A stretch of 64,000 bases of DNA from Gemmatimonadota bacterium (GCA_016713785.1 JADJOM010000003.1:1197501-1261500); one strand, 5' to 3'; positions 45,161-54,168 are shown, numbered from the stretch's first letter. Notes: a model not told the origin generated them from the letters alone. Translations and numbers: made by a program.

Positions 45161-46405
45161 ATGCCGCTCGCCGAAGCCTTCCGCCTCGCCCTCCAGTCCA
45201 TCAGCAGCGCCAAGCTTCGCTCCTTCTTCACCCTGCTCGGCATCATCGTCTCGGTGGGCTTCCTGGTCGTGGTGGTGGCGATCATCCAGGGGATGAATTC
45301 GTACGTGAAGGACAACCTGATGGCGTCGATGATCGGGACCAATGCCTTCCAGGTGCGGCGGACGCCGATCGCGCCGGGGTTCCTCGACGACGAGCAGATC
45401 AAGGCCATCAACCGCCGCCCGCTGATCACCCGCGCGGACGCCGAGGTGGTGCGCCGCGCCATCCCGGAGGCGGTGGCGGTGGCCCTGCAATCCGGCTGGC
45501 CCACCCCGATGAGCGACGTGATCTACCGCAACCGCACGGTCGGCGACGTCCTGGTCTTCGGGGTGACGCCGCCCTACCAGCTGGTACAGGACTACCGCTT
45601 CGCCGCCGGCGACCCGCTGGCCGACCCCGACGTGAGCGAGCGGCGCCACGTGGTGGTGCTCGGGTACGACATCGCGGACCGGCTGTTCGGCCCGCCGGAG
45701 ATGGCCATCGGCCGCCAGGTCCGGATCGCGGGGACGCAGCTCACCGTGAAGGGCGTGATCGCCCGGAAGGGACGGGTGCTGGGGCAGTCGTTCGACGGGT
45801 TCGTGCTGATCCCCTTCTCGACGTTCGAGGGGATGTATGGCCGCCGCAAGACGACGGTGGTCTCCGTGAAGATGGCCGACGCCGAGGCGCTCGACGGCGC
45901 GATGGCCCGGGCGGAAGAGGCCATGCGGCTGGCGCACCAGCTGCACCCGGCCGAGGAGAACGACTTCACGGTGGACAAGGCCGACAACGTGGTGGCCTTC
46001 TGGAAGCAGCTCACCGGCTGGCTGTTCACCGCGATCCCCGCCGTGGTCTGCATCGGGATCGTGGTGGGCGGCATCGTGATCATGAACATCATGCTGATGT
46101 CCGTGAACGAGCGCACCCGCGAGATCGGCATCCGGAAGTCCATCGGCGCCACCCGGCGCGACATCCAGCGGCAGTTCCTCGTGGAGGCGGTGGTGCTCTC
46201 CACCCTGGGTGGCCTGCTGGGCGTCTTCGGCGGCTGGCTGCTGGCCTTTGCCGTTTCGAGCCTCACCCCCCTGCCCGCCCGGATCACCCTCTGGTCGGTG
46301 GCCGCCGCGCTGCTCCTGGGCGCCGGGGCCGGGATCCTCTTCGGCGTCTACCCCGCCAGCCGGGCGGCCCGACTGGACCCGATCACCGCGCTGCGGGCCG
46401 AGTAG
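45161..46405 (+). CDS. FtsX/MacB-type ABC permease 3 (A type)
   Basis: 414 residues. The start 'ALQSISSAKLRSFFTLLGIIVSVGFLVVVVAIIQGMNSY' and the C-terminal 'EIGIRKSIGATRRDIQRQFLVEAVVLS' are close to permease 1 (42566). Four membrane segments with a large periplasmic domain. ATG at 45161. Confidence 0.92.
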   Translation: MPLAEAFRLALQSISSAKLRSFFTLLGIIVSVGFLVVVVAIIQGMNSYVKDNLMASMIGTNAFQVRRTPIAPGFLDDEQIKAINRRPLITRADAEVVRRAIPEAVAVALQSGWPTPMSDVIYRNRTVGDVLVFGVTPPYQLVQDYRFAAGDPLADPDVSERRHVVVLGYDIADRLFGPPEMAIGRQVRIAGTQLTVKGVIARKGRVLGQSFDGFVLIPFSTFEGMYGRRKTTVVSVKMADAEALDGAMARAEEAMRLAHQLHPAEENDFTVDKADNVVAFWKQLTGWLFTAIPAVVCIGIVVGGIVIMNIMLMSVNERTREIGIRKSIGATRRDIQRQFLVEAVVLSTLGGLLGVFGGWLLAFAVSSLTPLPARITLWSVAAALLLGAGAGILFGVYPASRAARLDPITALRAE

Positions 46406-46413
46406 CGCCCGCC

Positions 46414-47661
46414 GTGCCCAGCCGCATCCTCCACAACGTCGGGGAAGGGGTCACGATCGCGTTCGACTCCCTCCGCAGCAACAAGCTGCGTTCGGGGCTG
46501 ACGATCCTCGGCGTGGTCATCGGGGTGACGACGGTGATGACCATCGCGTCGCTGGTGGCCGGCATCCGGACCCAGATCTTCAACGCCATCTCGGCCGCCG
46601 GCCCCACGGCGTTCTACGTCGTCCGGTACTTCTCGCAGACCCCGCTCAATCCCGAACGGCTGCCCTACGAGGTGCGGATCCGGCCGGTGCTGGCGCAGCC
46701 CGACGCCGACGCGCTGGCGCGCGCGCCCGGCATCGGCTACGCGGGGATGTGGGTGCAGCTCTTCCAGCGGATCGAGTACCAGAGCCTCGCCACCCAGGTG
46801 GTGACGGTCTTCGGCGCCGACGAGCACTACATGGAGATCCAGGGCGGCACCCTGCTCCGCGGCCGGTTCTTCAACCGCTCCGAGCTCAACGGCGGCGAGG
46901 TGGCCGTGCTGGAGGAGGAGACCGCCGACGTGCTGTTCGGGCCCATCGACCCGATGGACCGGATCATCCGGATCGGCGGCGTCGCGCTCCGGGTGATCGG
47001 GATCTACCAGCGCCCCGCCAACCTCTTCGAGCCCCCCGGGCAGCAGATCGGCGCCATCATCCCCTTCGAGACGGCCCGGCGCAACTATCGCTACGACGAG
47101 ACCAACAACCTGTTCATCGCCGCGCGGCCGGCGAGCGGGGTCTCGGTGGCGTCGGCCCAGGACATCACCACCGCCGCGCTGCGCCGGGTGCGCGGGCTGC
47201 GCCCCGGCATGCCCAACACCTTCGACCTGATCACCCAGGACCAGATCCTGGACATCGTCAGCAACTTCACCAACTACTTCTTCACCGCCATGATCGCCCT
47301 CTCGAGCGTGGCCCTGCTGGTGGGCGGGATCGGAGTGATGGCCATCATGATGGTCTCGGTCACCGACCGCACCCGCGAGATCGGCCTGCGCAAGGCGGTC
47401 GGCGCCACCCGGAGCGAGATCATGTGGCAGTTCCTCGTGGAGGCGGCCACCCTGACCCTGATCGGGGGGCTGGTGGGGGTGCTGGTGGGGCTCCTGAGCG
47501 GCCAGCTGCTCGAGTGGGTCTTCGGCTGGCAGTCGGAGGTGCCGCTGTGGAGCGCCGTGGTGGCCACGGTGGTCTCGGTGCTGATCGGGCTGGTCTTCGG
47601 GCTGTTCCCCGCCAACCGGGCCGCCCGGATGGACCCGGTCGAGGCGCTGCGGCACGAGTAG
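46414..47661 (+). CDS. FtsX/MacB-type ABC permease 4 (B type)
   Basis: 415 residues. 'AFDSLRSNKLRSGLTILGVVIGVTTVMTIASLVAGI' and 'EIGLRKAVGATRSEIMWQFLVEAATLTLIGG' are close to permease 2 (43820). GTG at 46414 eight bases after permease 3. The A-B-A-B order of four permeases suggests duplication of a permease pair. Confidence 0.92.
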   Translation: MPSRILHNVGEGVTIAFDSLRSNKLRSGLTILGVVIGVTTVMTIASLVAGIRTQIFNAISAAGPTAFYVVRYFSQTPLNPERLPYEVRIRPVLAQPDADALARAPGIGYAGMWVQLFQRIEYQSLATQVVTVFGADEHYMEIQGGTLLRGRFFNRSELNGGEVAVLEEETADVLFGPIDPMDRIIRIGGVALRVIGIYQRPANLFEPPGQQIGAIIPFETARRNYRYDETNNLFIAARPASGVSVASAQDITTAALRRVRGLRPGMPNTFDLITQDQILDIVSNFTNYFFTAMIALSSVALLVGGIGVMAIMMVSVTDRTREIGLRKAVGATRSEIMWQFLVEAATLTLIGGLVGVLVGLLSGQLLEWVFGWQSEVPLWSAVVATVVSVLIGLVFGLFPANRAARMDPVEALRHE

Positions 47662-47741
47662 CCCGGGCCGGCCGGCGCGGACGTGCAACCCTGGCGCCCC
47701 GGCGCATCCCCCGGCGTCCTCTTCCACGCTTCGAGGGTACC

Positions 47742-48641
47742 ATGCTGACGATCCATCGCCGGGCGCTCCTGCTGTGCCTCCTCTCCTCCGCCTGCATGGC
47801 CCGCTCCGAGTCCCCTGGCGAGGCCGCGTCCGGCGGGGCGCGGATGGACGCCGTGGCCACGAACGAGGCCCCAGGGGAGGCGAGCGGCTTCGTGGCCCCC
47901 GCCGCCGCTCCAGCCCCCACCGCGGGGGGCGTGGAACAGGGCCAGGTGCCCAACGCCGCCGCCGACCCGACCGCCATGCCCGCCATGATCATCCGGACGG
48001 GCCAGGCCAGCCTGCAGGTCGATTCCCTCGAGACCGCCATCGCGCAGGTCGAGGCGCTCGCGCGGCAGGTCGGGGCCTTTGTGGCCAACAGCCAAGTGCA
48101 GGCAGGCCAGGACCAGGTGCGCTCGGCCACCCTGGAGATCCGGGTCCCGTCCGGCCGGTTCGACGACCTGGTGCATGGGCTGTCCCCGGTCGGGAAGCTC
48201 GAGTACGTGAACGTCTCCGCCCAGGACGTGGGCGAGGAGTTCACCGACATCACCGCCCGGGTCGCCAACGCGCGGCGCCTGGAGAGCCGCCTCATCGAAC
48301 TCCTGGCCACCCGCACCGGCAAGCTCTCCGACGTACTCGAAATCGAGCGGGAGCTGGCCCGGGTCCGGGAGGAGATCGAGCGGATGGAGGGCCGGCTCCG
48401 GTACCTCAAGGCCCACGTCGCGACCTCCAGCCTGACGGTGACCGTCCACGAGCCCGCCCCGGTGGTGGGCGAGACCGGGAGCGGCGGGGTCATCGCCGAC
48501 GCCTTCCGGGACGCCTGGCGCAACTTCGTCCACTTCATCGCGGGCCTGATCGCCTCGCTCGGCGTGCTGGTCCCCGCTGGAGTCCTGCTGGTGCTGGGGC
48601 TGCTGGGTCTCCGCTGGTTCTGGCGGCGCCGGCACGGCTGA
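47742..48641 (+). CDS. DUF4349 domain lipoprotein
   Basis: 299 residues. The signal ends 'LLCLLSSAC', giving Cys18 as lipidation site; an Ala/Pro-rich linker (20-85) precedes the DUF4349 domain ('IIRTGQASLQVDSLETAIAQVEALARQVGAFVANSQ', 'LEIRVPSGRFDDLVHGLSPVGKLEYVNVSAQDVGEEFTDITARVANARRLESRLIELL') with a central coiled coil, and one C-terminal membrane segment (about 268-292). Such proteins are of unknown function. ATG with GAGGG upstream; it follows the permeases by 80 bases. Confidence 0.88.
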   Translation: MLTIHRRALLLCLLSSACMARSESPGEAASGGARMDAVATNEAPGEASGFVAPAAAPAPTAGGVEQGQVPNAAADPTAMPAMIIRTGQASLQVDSLETAIAQVEALARQVGAFVANSQVQAGQDQVRSATLEIRVPSGRFDDLVHGLSPVGKLEYVNVSAQDVGEEFTDITARVANARRLESRLIELLATRTGKLSDVLEIERELARVREEIERMEGRLRYLKAHVATSSLTVTVHEPAPVVGETGSGGVIADAFRDAWRNFVHFIAGLIASLGVLVPAGVLLVLGLLGLRWFWRRRHG

Positions 48642-48675
48642 TCCGGGCCGGGGAAACCCCGTGGGGAAGCGGGAA

Positions 48676-48711
48676 GCGGGAAACGGCGTATAGATTTCGG
48701 CCGTTTCCCGC
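48676..48711 (+). terminator. Perfect 12-bp inverted repeat after the DUF4349 gene
   Basis: GCGGGAAACGGC (48676-48687) and GCCGTTTCCCGC (48700-48711) flank a 12-base loop with TATAGATTT. It follows the gene's stop by 35 bases and lies before bshB1. It may be a terminator lacking a T tract, but its loop holds a TANNNT box, so a protein-binding site is also possible. Confidence 0.4.
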
Positions 48712-48744
48712 TGCCCGTTCCTATTACCCGTGAGTGCCGTCTCC

Positions 48745-49461
48745 ATGCCCGTCGACCTGCTCGCCATCGCCGCCCACCGGGACGACGTCGAACTCACCTG
48801 CGCGGGGACCCTGCTCAAGGCCGCCACCCAGGGGTACCGCACCGGGATCCTCGACCTCACGGCCGGCGAGTCCGGCACCCGGGGCAGCGCCGCGCTCCGG
48901 GCCGAGGAGGCGGTGCGTGCGGCCGCCGTGCTGCGGGTGGCGGAACGGCGGAATGCCGGACTCCCCGACGCCTACCTGCAGAACACCGACGATACCCGCC
49001 GGGTGGTGGTGGAGCAGCTCCGGCACTTCCGGCCCCGCACGGTGATCCTGCCGTACGCCGTGGGACGCCACCCCGACCACCGGATCGCCTCGGAGCTGGG
49101 ACGCGACGCCTGCTTCCTCGCGGGGCTGGCGCGCTACACCGCCGCCGGCGAACCCCACCGCCCGCACAAGATCCTGTATGCACTGGCCTACCGCGAGGAC
49201 CCGGTCAAGCCGACCTTCGTGGTGGACATCAGTGACCAGTTCCCGGCCAAGATGGAAGCGATCCGCTGCTACGCGAGCCAGTTCGACGGCGCCAAGGCCG
49301 CCGGCGAGATCTTCCCGACCGGGCAGGACCTCTACTCGCTGGTCGAGGTCCAGAACGCGCACTACGGTTCGCTGATCCGCACCCGCTACGGCGAGCCGTT
49401 CTTCACCCACGAGACGGTGGACATCGCGGACGTGGTGGCCCTCGGCGTCCAGAGCATGTAA
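48745..49461 (+). CDS. bshB1: Bacillithiol biosynthesis deacetylase BshB1
   Basis: 238 residues of the PIG-L/LmbE family. Zinc ligands are in 'AAHRDDVE' (His11, Asp14; usually AHPDD) and 'GRHPDHRIASELGRDACFLAGL'. The BshB1 blocks 'TGILDLTAGESGTRG', 'RRNAGLPDAYLQNTDDTR' and 'KMEAIRCYASQFDG' are present. It deacetylates GlcNAc-malate in bacillithiol synthesis. The ATG at 48745 gives the usual N-terminus; a GTG at 48730 would add five residues. No bshA or bshC is in the window. Confidence 0.85.
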   Translation: MPVDLLAIAAHRDDVELTCAGTLLKAATQGYRTGILDLTAGESGTRGSAALRAEEAVRAAAVLRVAERRNAGLPDAYLQNTDDTRRVVVEQLRHFRPRTVILPYAVGRHPDHRIASELGRDACFLAGLARYTAAGEPHRPHKILYALAYREDPVKPTFVVDISDQFPAKMEAIRCYASQFDGAKAAGEIFPTGQDLYSLVEVQNAHYGSLIRTRYGEPFFTHETVDIADVVALGVQSM

Positions 49462-49473
49462 CGCCCGGACGAC

Positions 49474-49479
49474 TATCTT
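49474..49479 (+). promoter_or_regulatory. TANNNT -10 box close to the cysteine desulfurase start
   Basis: TATCTT ends seven bases before the ATG at 49487, with no ribosome-binding site. It gives the desulfurase-mnmA pair its own likely leaderless start. Confidence 0.45.
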
Positions 49480-49486
49480 AGCCCCC

Positions 49487-50662
49487 ATGTCCCGCGCCCC
49501 CGCCTATCTGGACCACGCCGCCACCACCCCGGTTCGCCCCGAGGTGGTGGAGGCGATGCTCCCCTACCTCGGCGCCACCTTCGGCAACCCGTCGAGCAGC
49601 CACGCCTTCGGGCGCGCCGCCCGGGGGGGACTGGAACGGGCGCGCCGCGAGGTGGCGGAAGCTCTCGGGGCCGAGCCGGGCGAGGTGTACTTCACCTCCG
49701 GTGGCACTGAGGCGGACAACCTCGCGGTGATCGGCCGCGCGCTCGCGGCGCGCGCCGTGGGAGCACCGTTCGGCGTGGCAGTGGCGGCCACCGAGCACAA
49801 GGCGGTGCTCGCCGCGGCCCACGCGGTGGCCAGGCTCGGGGGCCGGGAACAGCTCCTTCCGGTGGACGCGCTGGGGATGATCGACCGGGCCGCGTTTGCC
49901 GCCGCGCTGGCGGCGCGGCCCGCAGTCGTCTCGGTCATGTGGGTCAACAACGAGACCGGGGTGGCGCACCCCGTGGCGGAGCTCGCGACCGAGGCCGCGG
50001 CCGCCGGCGTCCCCTTGCACACCGACATGGTGCAGGCCTTCGGCAAGGTGCCCGCCACGCTGGCCGGCACCTCGGTGGCCCTCGCCACCCTCTCGGGGCA
50101 CAAGCTCGGGGCTCCGAAGGGGATCGGCGCACTGGTGGTGCGGCGGGGGACGACCGTCGAGCCGCTGGTGACCGGCGGCAGCCAGCAGCGGGGCATCCGC
50201 CCTGGCACCGAGAACATCGCGGGCGCGGTCGCGCTCGGGCGGGCGGCCGCGCTCGCCGCCCACGAGGTGGCGGTCGAGCATGCCCGCCTCTCGCGCCTCC
50301 GCGCCGACCTCCTGGCCGGGCTTCAGGCCGCGCTGCCCGACCTGGTGGTCGTGGCGGCCGGCGGCATCACCGCACCGCACGTGCTGGCGGTCCTGGTCCC
50401 CGAGGCCGAGTCGGCGACGCTCCTGATGCACCTCGACCGCGCGGGGGTGGCCGCCTCCGGTGGCTCCGCCTGTGCCACCGGCGCGGTGGAGCCGTCGCAC
50501 GTGCTGACCGCGATGGGGGTCCCTCCCGGCCTGGCGCGCGGGCTGGTGCGCCTGAGCCTGGGGCACGACAGCACCGCGGGCGACGTGGCGGCGGCCGTGG
50601 CGGTCTTTCCCGAGGCGGTGGCCCGGGCCCGGGCGGCGACGGGAGCCCTGAGTCGTGGCTGA
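49487..50662 (+). CDS. Cysteine desulfurase (NifS/IscS family)
   Basis: 391 residues. 'YLDHAATTPVRPEVVEAM' at the start, His104, the PLP lysine Lys206 in 'LSGHKLGAPKG', and the sulfur-carrying Cys329 in 'SGGSACATGAVEPSHVL'. It removes sulfur from cysteine for Fe-S clusters and thio-modified tRNA. It overlaps mnmA by eight bases, so the main acceptor is probably the tRNA thiolase. IscS-type by the active-site loop. Confidence 0.95.
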   Translation: MSRAPAYLDHAATTPVRPEVVEAMLPYLGATFGNPSSSHAFGRAARGGLERARREVAEALGAEPGEVYFTSGGTEADNLAVIGRALAARAVGAPFGVAVAATEHKAVLAAAHAVARLGGREQLLPVDALGMIDRAAFAAALAARPAVVSVMWVNNETGVAHPVAELATEAAAAGVPLHTDMVQAFGKVPATLAGTSVALATLSGHKLGAPKGIGALVVRRGTTVEPLVTGGSQQRGIRPGTENIAGAVALGRAAALAAHEVAVEHARLSRLRADLLAGLQAALPDLVVVAAGGITAPHVLAVLVPEAESATLLMHLDRAGVAASGGSACATGAVEPSHVLTAMGVPPGLARGLVRLSLGHDSTAGDVAAAVAVFPEAVARARAATGALSRG

Positions 50663-51713
50663 ACGGGTGCTGGTGGCGATGAGCGGCGGGGTGGACAGCT
50701 CGGTGGCAGCCGCGGAGCTGGTGGCCCGGGGCTACGAGGTCATCGGGGCCACGATGAAGCTGTTCTGCTACGGTGACAGCGTGCCTGACCGGCCCTGCTG
50801 TTCCCTCGACTCCATCAACGACGCCCGAGACGTCTGCCACGCGCTCGGCATTCCCCACTACGTCCTCAACCTCGAGGACCGGTTCAGCCGCGACGTGATC
50901 CAGAACTTCGTCTCGGAGTACAGCCGCGGGCGGACGCCGATCCCCTGCGTGCGGTGCAATTCCTTCACCAAGTTCCGCGACCTGCTCGCCCACGCCGATG
51001 CACTGGGCTGCGCCGCGATCGCCACGGGGCACTATGCGCAGGCCCGCGACGGACGCCTCTACCGCGGGGCCGACCCGGCCAAGGACCAGAGCTACTTCTT
51101 GTGGGGCATCGACCGGGCGGTGGTGACGCGGATGCTGACGCCGGTGGGCGCGCTCACCAAGGCGGAGACCCGTGCGCACGCGCGCCGCCTGGGCCTGGCC
51201 ACCGCCGACAAGCCGGAATCGGTGGAGATCTGCTTCGTGCCGGGCGACGATTACGTCCAGGTCCTGGAGCAGCACCTGCCCGCCGGCGCCGCGGCCCTCA
51301 CCCCGGGCCCGCTGGTGAGCACCACCGGCGAGCGGCTGGGCGAGCACGACGGATTCGCCCGCTACACCATCGGCCAGCGCCGGGGCCTGCCCGGCGGGGC
51401 CACCACACCACGGTACGTGGTGGCCATCCGGCCGGAGACCCGGGAGGTCGTCGTTGGTGAGGCCGACGACCTGCTGGGGCACCAGGTGCGGCTGGGAGAG
51501 CTCAACTGGCTGGCCGAGCCACTCCAGAGCGGCGACACCTGCCTGGTGCAGGTACGGTACCGTGCGGCCGCGGTGCCGGCCACCGTCCACAGCATGGACG
51601 CGGCCGGCCTCGGCCTCGTCCTTTCCACCCCGGTGCGCGCGATCACCCCGGGCCAGTCCGGCGTCCTGTACGCCGCGGACGGCCAGGTGCTCGGCGGCGG
51701 AGTCATTGCCTGA
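50655..51713 (+). CDS. mnmA: tRNA-specific 2-thiouridylase
   Basis: 352 residues. PP-loop SGGVDSS at 10-16, catalytic Cys98 in 'PIPCVRCN' and Cys193 in 'SVEICFVP', and the C-terminal 'YTIGQRRGLPGG' domain. It thiolates U34 of Lys, Glu and Gln tRNAs. The GTG start lies inside the end of the cysteine desulfurase gene, and the stop overlaps the S9 peptidase start (TGATG). Confidence 0.95.
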   Translation: MAERVLVAMSGGVDSSVAAAELVARGYEVIGATMKLFCYGDSVPDRPCCSLDSINDARDVCHALGIPHYVLNLEDRFSRDVIQNFVSEYSRGRTPIPCVRCNSFTKFRDLLAHADALGCAAIATGHYAQARDGRLYRGADPAKDQSYFLWGIDRAVVTRMLTPVGALTKAETRAHARRLGLATADKPESVEICFVPGDDYVQVLEQHLPAGAAALTPGPLVSTTGERLGEHDGFARYTIGQRRGLPGGATTPRYVVAIRPETREVVVGEADDLLGHQVRLGELNWLAEPLQSGDTCLVQVRYRAAAVPATVHSMDAAGLGLVLSTPVRAITPGQSGVLYAADGQVLGGGVIA

Positions 51714-53734
51714 TGCGTGCGTTCTCGTCGGTCGTATTCGCGTCCCTCCTTTCCTCGGCGTCGCTCGCGGCCCAGGCGCCGCGCGCCATCGGCATCGAGG
51801 ACTACATCACGGCGCCCAGCGTGGCTGATCCCCAGGTGACCCCGGACGGGAGCCTGGTGGCCTTCACGGTGTCCACACCCTCGCTCCAGGACAACCGGAG
51901 CAGCACCCGGATCTGGCTGGCCGACCTCGCAAGCGGGGACAGCTGGCAGGCCACGGCCGCCGCGGGCAGTGACCGCGCGCCCCGCTGGTCGCCCGACGGC
52001 AAGGTGCTGGCGTTCATCTCCACCCGGGAGGGCGGGCCGCAGATCTGGCGCATGCCCATCCGGGGCGGCGAGGCGGTCAAGGTCACCAGCGTCCGCGAGG
52101 GGGTCTCGGACTTCCTCTGGTCGCCGGACGGCAAGGCGCTGTACTTCTGGACCGACGTGGCCTGGGGGGACTCGAGCGAGGCCGCGCGGCGGGCGGCGCC
52201 GTGGGGTACGGAGGCGCGGATCTTCACCGACCTCTTCTACCGGCACTGGAACGAGTGGCGGCTCGGCGTCCGCTCCCACCTCTTCCGGGTGGACCTCGCG
52301 GACGGCACCACCACCGACATCACCCCGATCGACCGTGACGTCCCGCCGCTGGCGCTGGGCGGGGCCGATATCGCCGTCTCGCCGGTGGGGACCGAACTGG
52401 CCATCGTCTACAACTCCGACAGCGCGCTGGCGACCAGCACCAACAACGACGTGTTCGTAATGGGACCCGACGGCTCGGCCCGGCAGGCGATCACCAGCGC
52501 GCGGGGCAACGACCACTCTCCGCAGTATTCTCCCGATGGGCGCTACATCGCCTACCTGTCGATGGCCACCCCCGGCTTCGAGGCCGACCGGCAGCAGCTC
52601 ATGCTCTACGACCGGGCCAGCGGGCGCCGGCTCTCGGTCACGCCCAAGTGGGACCTCAGCATCTCCGCCTTCCACTGGCTGCCGGATGCCCGCGCCGTCC
52701 TGGCGGAGGTGGAGGAGCGCGGGGGGCACAGCCTCTACCGCGTCGAGGTACCCACCGGGCGCGCCACCCGCCTGCTCAGCGGCGGCACCAGCACCGGCTT
52801 CCAGCTGGCCAGCCGGGCCGACGTGGTGGTCTTCCTGCGTTCCACCGCGCGGCGGCCGGCCGAGGTGTTCGCCACGACCTCTGAGGGCAAGATGGTCCGG
52901 CAGGTCACGCACGTCCACGACGACCGCTTCGGCGCCTGGGACATCCCGGCGCTGGAGGAGTTCGGCTTCGTGGGCGGGGCCAGCGACTCGGTGTTCGGCT
53001 GGATCATGAAGCCGCCGGGCTTCGACCCGGCGCGGCGCTACCCGCTCATCTACCTGATCCACGGCGGGCCGCAGGGGGCGTGGCTCGACCAGTGGCACGG
53101 GCGCTGGAACTACGCCATGTTCGCCGCCCGCGGGTACGTGGTGGCGGCGGTCAACTTCCACGGCTCCACCGGGTACGGCCAGGCCTTCACCAACAGCATC
53201 AGCCGCAACTGGGGCGGGCTGCCCTACGACGACCTGATGAAGGGCGCCGACATCCTGGCGCGGCTTCCGTACGTGGACAGCACCCGGATGGCGGCCGCCG
53301 GCGCGTCATACGGCGGGTACATGGTCTACTGGATGGCGGGGCGCACCAACCGGTTCAAGGCCCTGGTGGCCCACGACGGCATCTTCAACCCGCTCAGCAT
53401 GGCGGGCACCACCGAGGAACTCTGGTTCCCGACCTGGGAGTTCGGCGGGCTGCCGTGGGACCCGGCCGCGCGGGCCACGATCGAGAAGTGGTCGCCGGCC
53501 AACTTCACCGGCAACTGGCGCACCCCGATGCTGGTGATCCACAGCCAGCTCGACTACCGGGTGGACATCTCGGAGGGGTTGCAGGCCTTCACGGCGCTCC
53601 GCCTGCGGGACATCCCGGCCAAGTTCCTCTACTTCCCTGACGAGGACCACTTCGTGGCCAAGCCGCGCAACCGCCGGCTGTGGTGGGCGACGGTGCTCGA
53701 CTGGTGCGACCAGTACCTCCGGCCGGCGGCCTGA
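51713..53734 (+). CDS. S9 family prolyl oligopeptidase-like peptidase
   Basis: 673 residues. A signal peptide (1-20), a seven-bladed-propeller-like region with several 'SPDGK' and 'YSPDGRYIAYLS' strands (about 25-420), then a hydrolase domain with the nucleophile Ser532 in 'GASYGGYM' and the late 'DEDHFVAKP' His. It is a secreted dipeptidyl- or acylaminoacyl-type peptidase. Coupled to mnmA and to the small membrane gene (TGATG on both sides), though no functional link is obvious. Confidence 0.92.
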   Translation: MRAFSSVVFASLLSSASLAAQAPRAIGIEDYITAPSVADPQVTPDGSLVAFTVSTPSLQDNRSSTRIWLADLASGDSWQATAAAGSDRAPRWSPDGKVLAFISTREGGPQIWRMPIRGGEAVKVTSVREGVSDFLWSPDGKALYFWTDVAWGDSSEAARRAAPWGTEARIFTDLFYRHWNEWRLGVRSHLFRVDLADGTTTDITPIDRDVPPLALGGADIAVSPVGTELAIVYNSDSALATSTNNDVFVMGPDGSARQAITSARGNDHSPQYSPDGRYIAYLSMATPGFEADRQQLMLYDRASGRRLSVTPKWDLSISAFHWLPDARAVLAEVEERGGHSLYRVEVPTGRATRLLSGGTSTGFQLASRADVVVFLRSTARRPAEVFATTSEGKMVRQVTHVHDDRFGAWDIPALEEFGFVGGASDSVFGWIMKPPGFDPARRYPLIYLIHGGPQGAWLDQWHGRWNYAMFAARGYVVAAVNFHGSTGYGQAFTNSISRNWGGLPYDDLMKGADILARLPYVDSTRMAAAGASYGGYMVYWMAGRTNRFKALVAHDGIFNPLSMAGTTEELWFPTWEFGGLPWDPAARATIEKWSPANFTGNWRTPMLVIHSQLDYRVDISEGLQAFTALRLRDIPAKFLYFPDEDHFVAKPRNRRLWWATVLDWCDQYLRPAA

Positions 53735-54114
53735 TGCGGAGCCTCTTCGTCCGCTGGCTGATCAACACCCTGGCGCTGTACGTGGCCGTGCAGGTGGTGC
53801 CGGGGGTGGATTACGACCGGGGGCCGGTGGGCCTGCTGCTGGTGGCGGTGCTGTTCGGGCTGGTGAACGCCTTCCTGCGCCCGCTGCTCACCCTGCTCAC
53901 CTGCCCCCTGGTGCTGGTGACGCTGGGGCTCTTCCTGTTCGTGATCAACGCGCTGCTGCTGCTCCTGACCGGCTGGCTCTCGGCCCAGTTCGACCTGGGC
54001 TTCCGGGTCGCGGGCTTCTGGCCGGCCTTCTGGGCGGGGCTCCTGATCAGCCTGGTGAGCCTGTTCCTCTCGCTGATGGTGGGCGAGCGGGAGGTCAAGG
54101 TGATCCGCCGCTAG
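53734..54114 (+). CDS. Small four-segment membrane protein (PF04020 type)
   Basis: 126 residues with four membrane segments. 'FVRWLINTLALYVAVQVVPGV', 'VAVLFGLVNAFLRPLLTLLTCPLVLVTLGLFLFVINALLLLLTGWL' and the last 'FWAGLLISLVSLFLSLMV' fit the YvlD/phage-holin-family (PF04020) proteins. The name does not mean phage origin; nothing viral is nearby. ATG overlaps the peptidase stop (TGATG). Confidence 0.85.
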   Translation: MRSLFVRWLINTLALYVAVQVVPGVDYDRGPVGLLLVAVLFGLVNAFLRPLLTLLTCPLVLVTLGLFLFVINALLLLLTGWLSAQFDLGFRVAGFWPAFWAGLLISLVSLFLSLMVGEREVKVIRR

Positions 54115-54168
54115 CCACCGCCCGTGACACGGCCGTTACAGATGACTGGCTCTCGCCCCGTCGGGCGG

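Noticed and set aside
53734..54114. Phage holin, hence a prophage remnant
   Set aside because: The PF04020 name is historical; no phage genes, attachment sites or compositional change are near.
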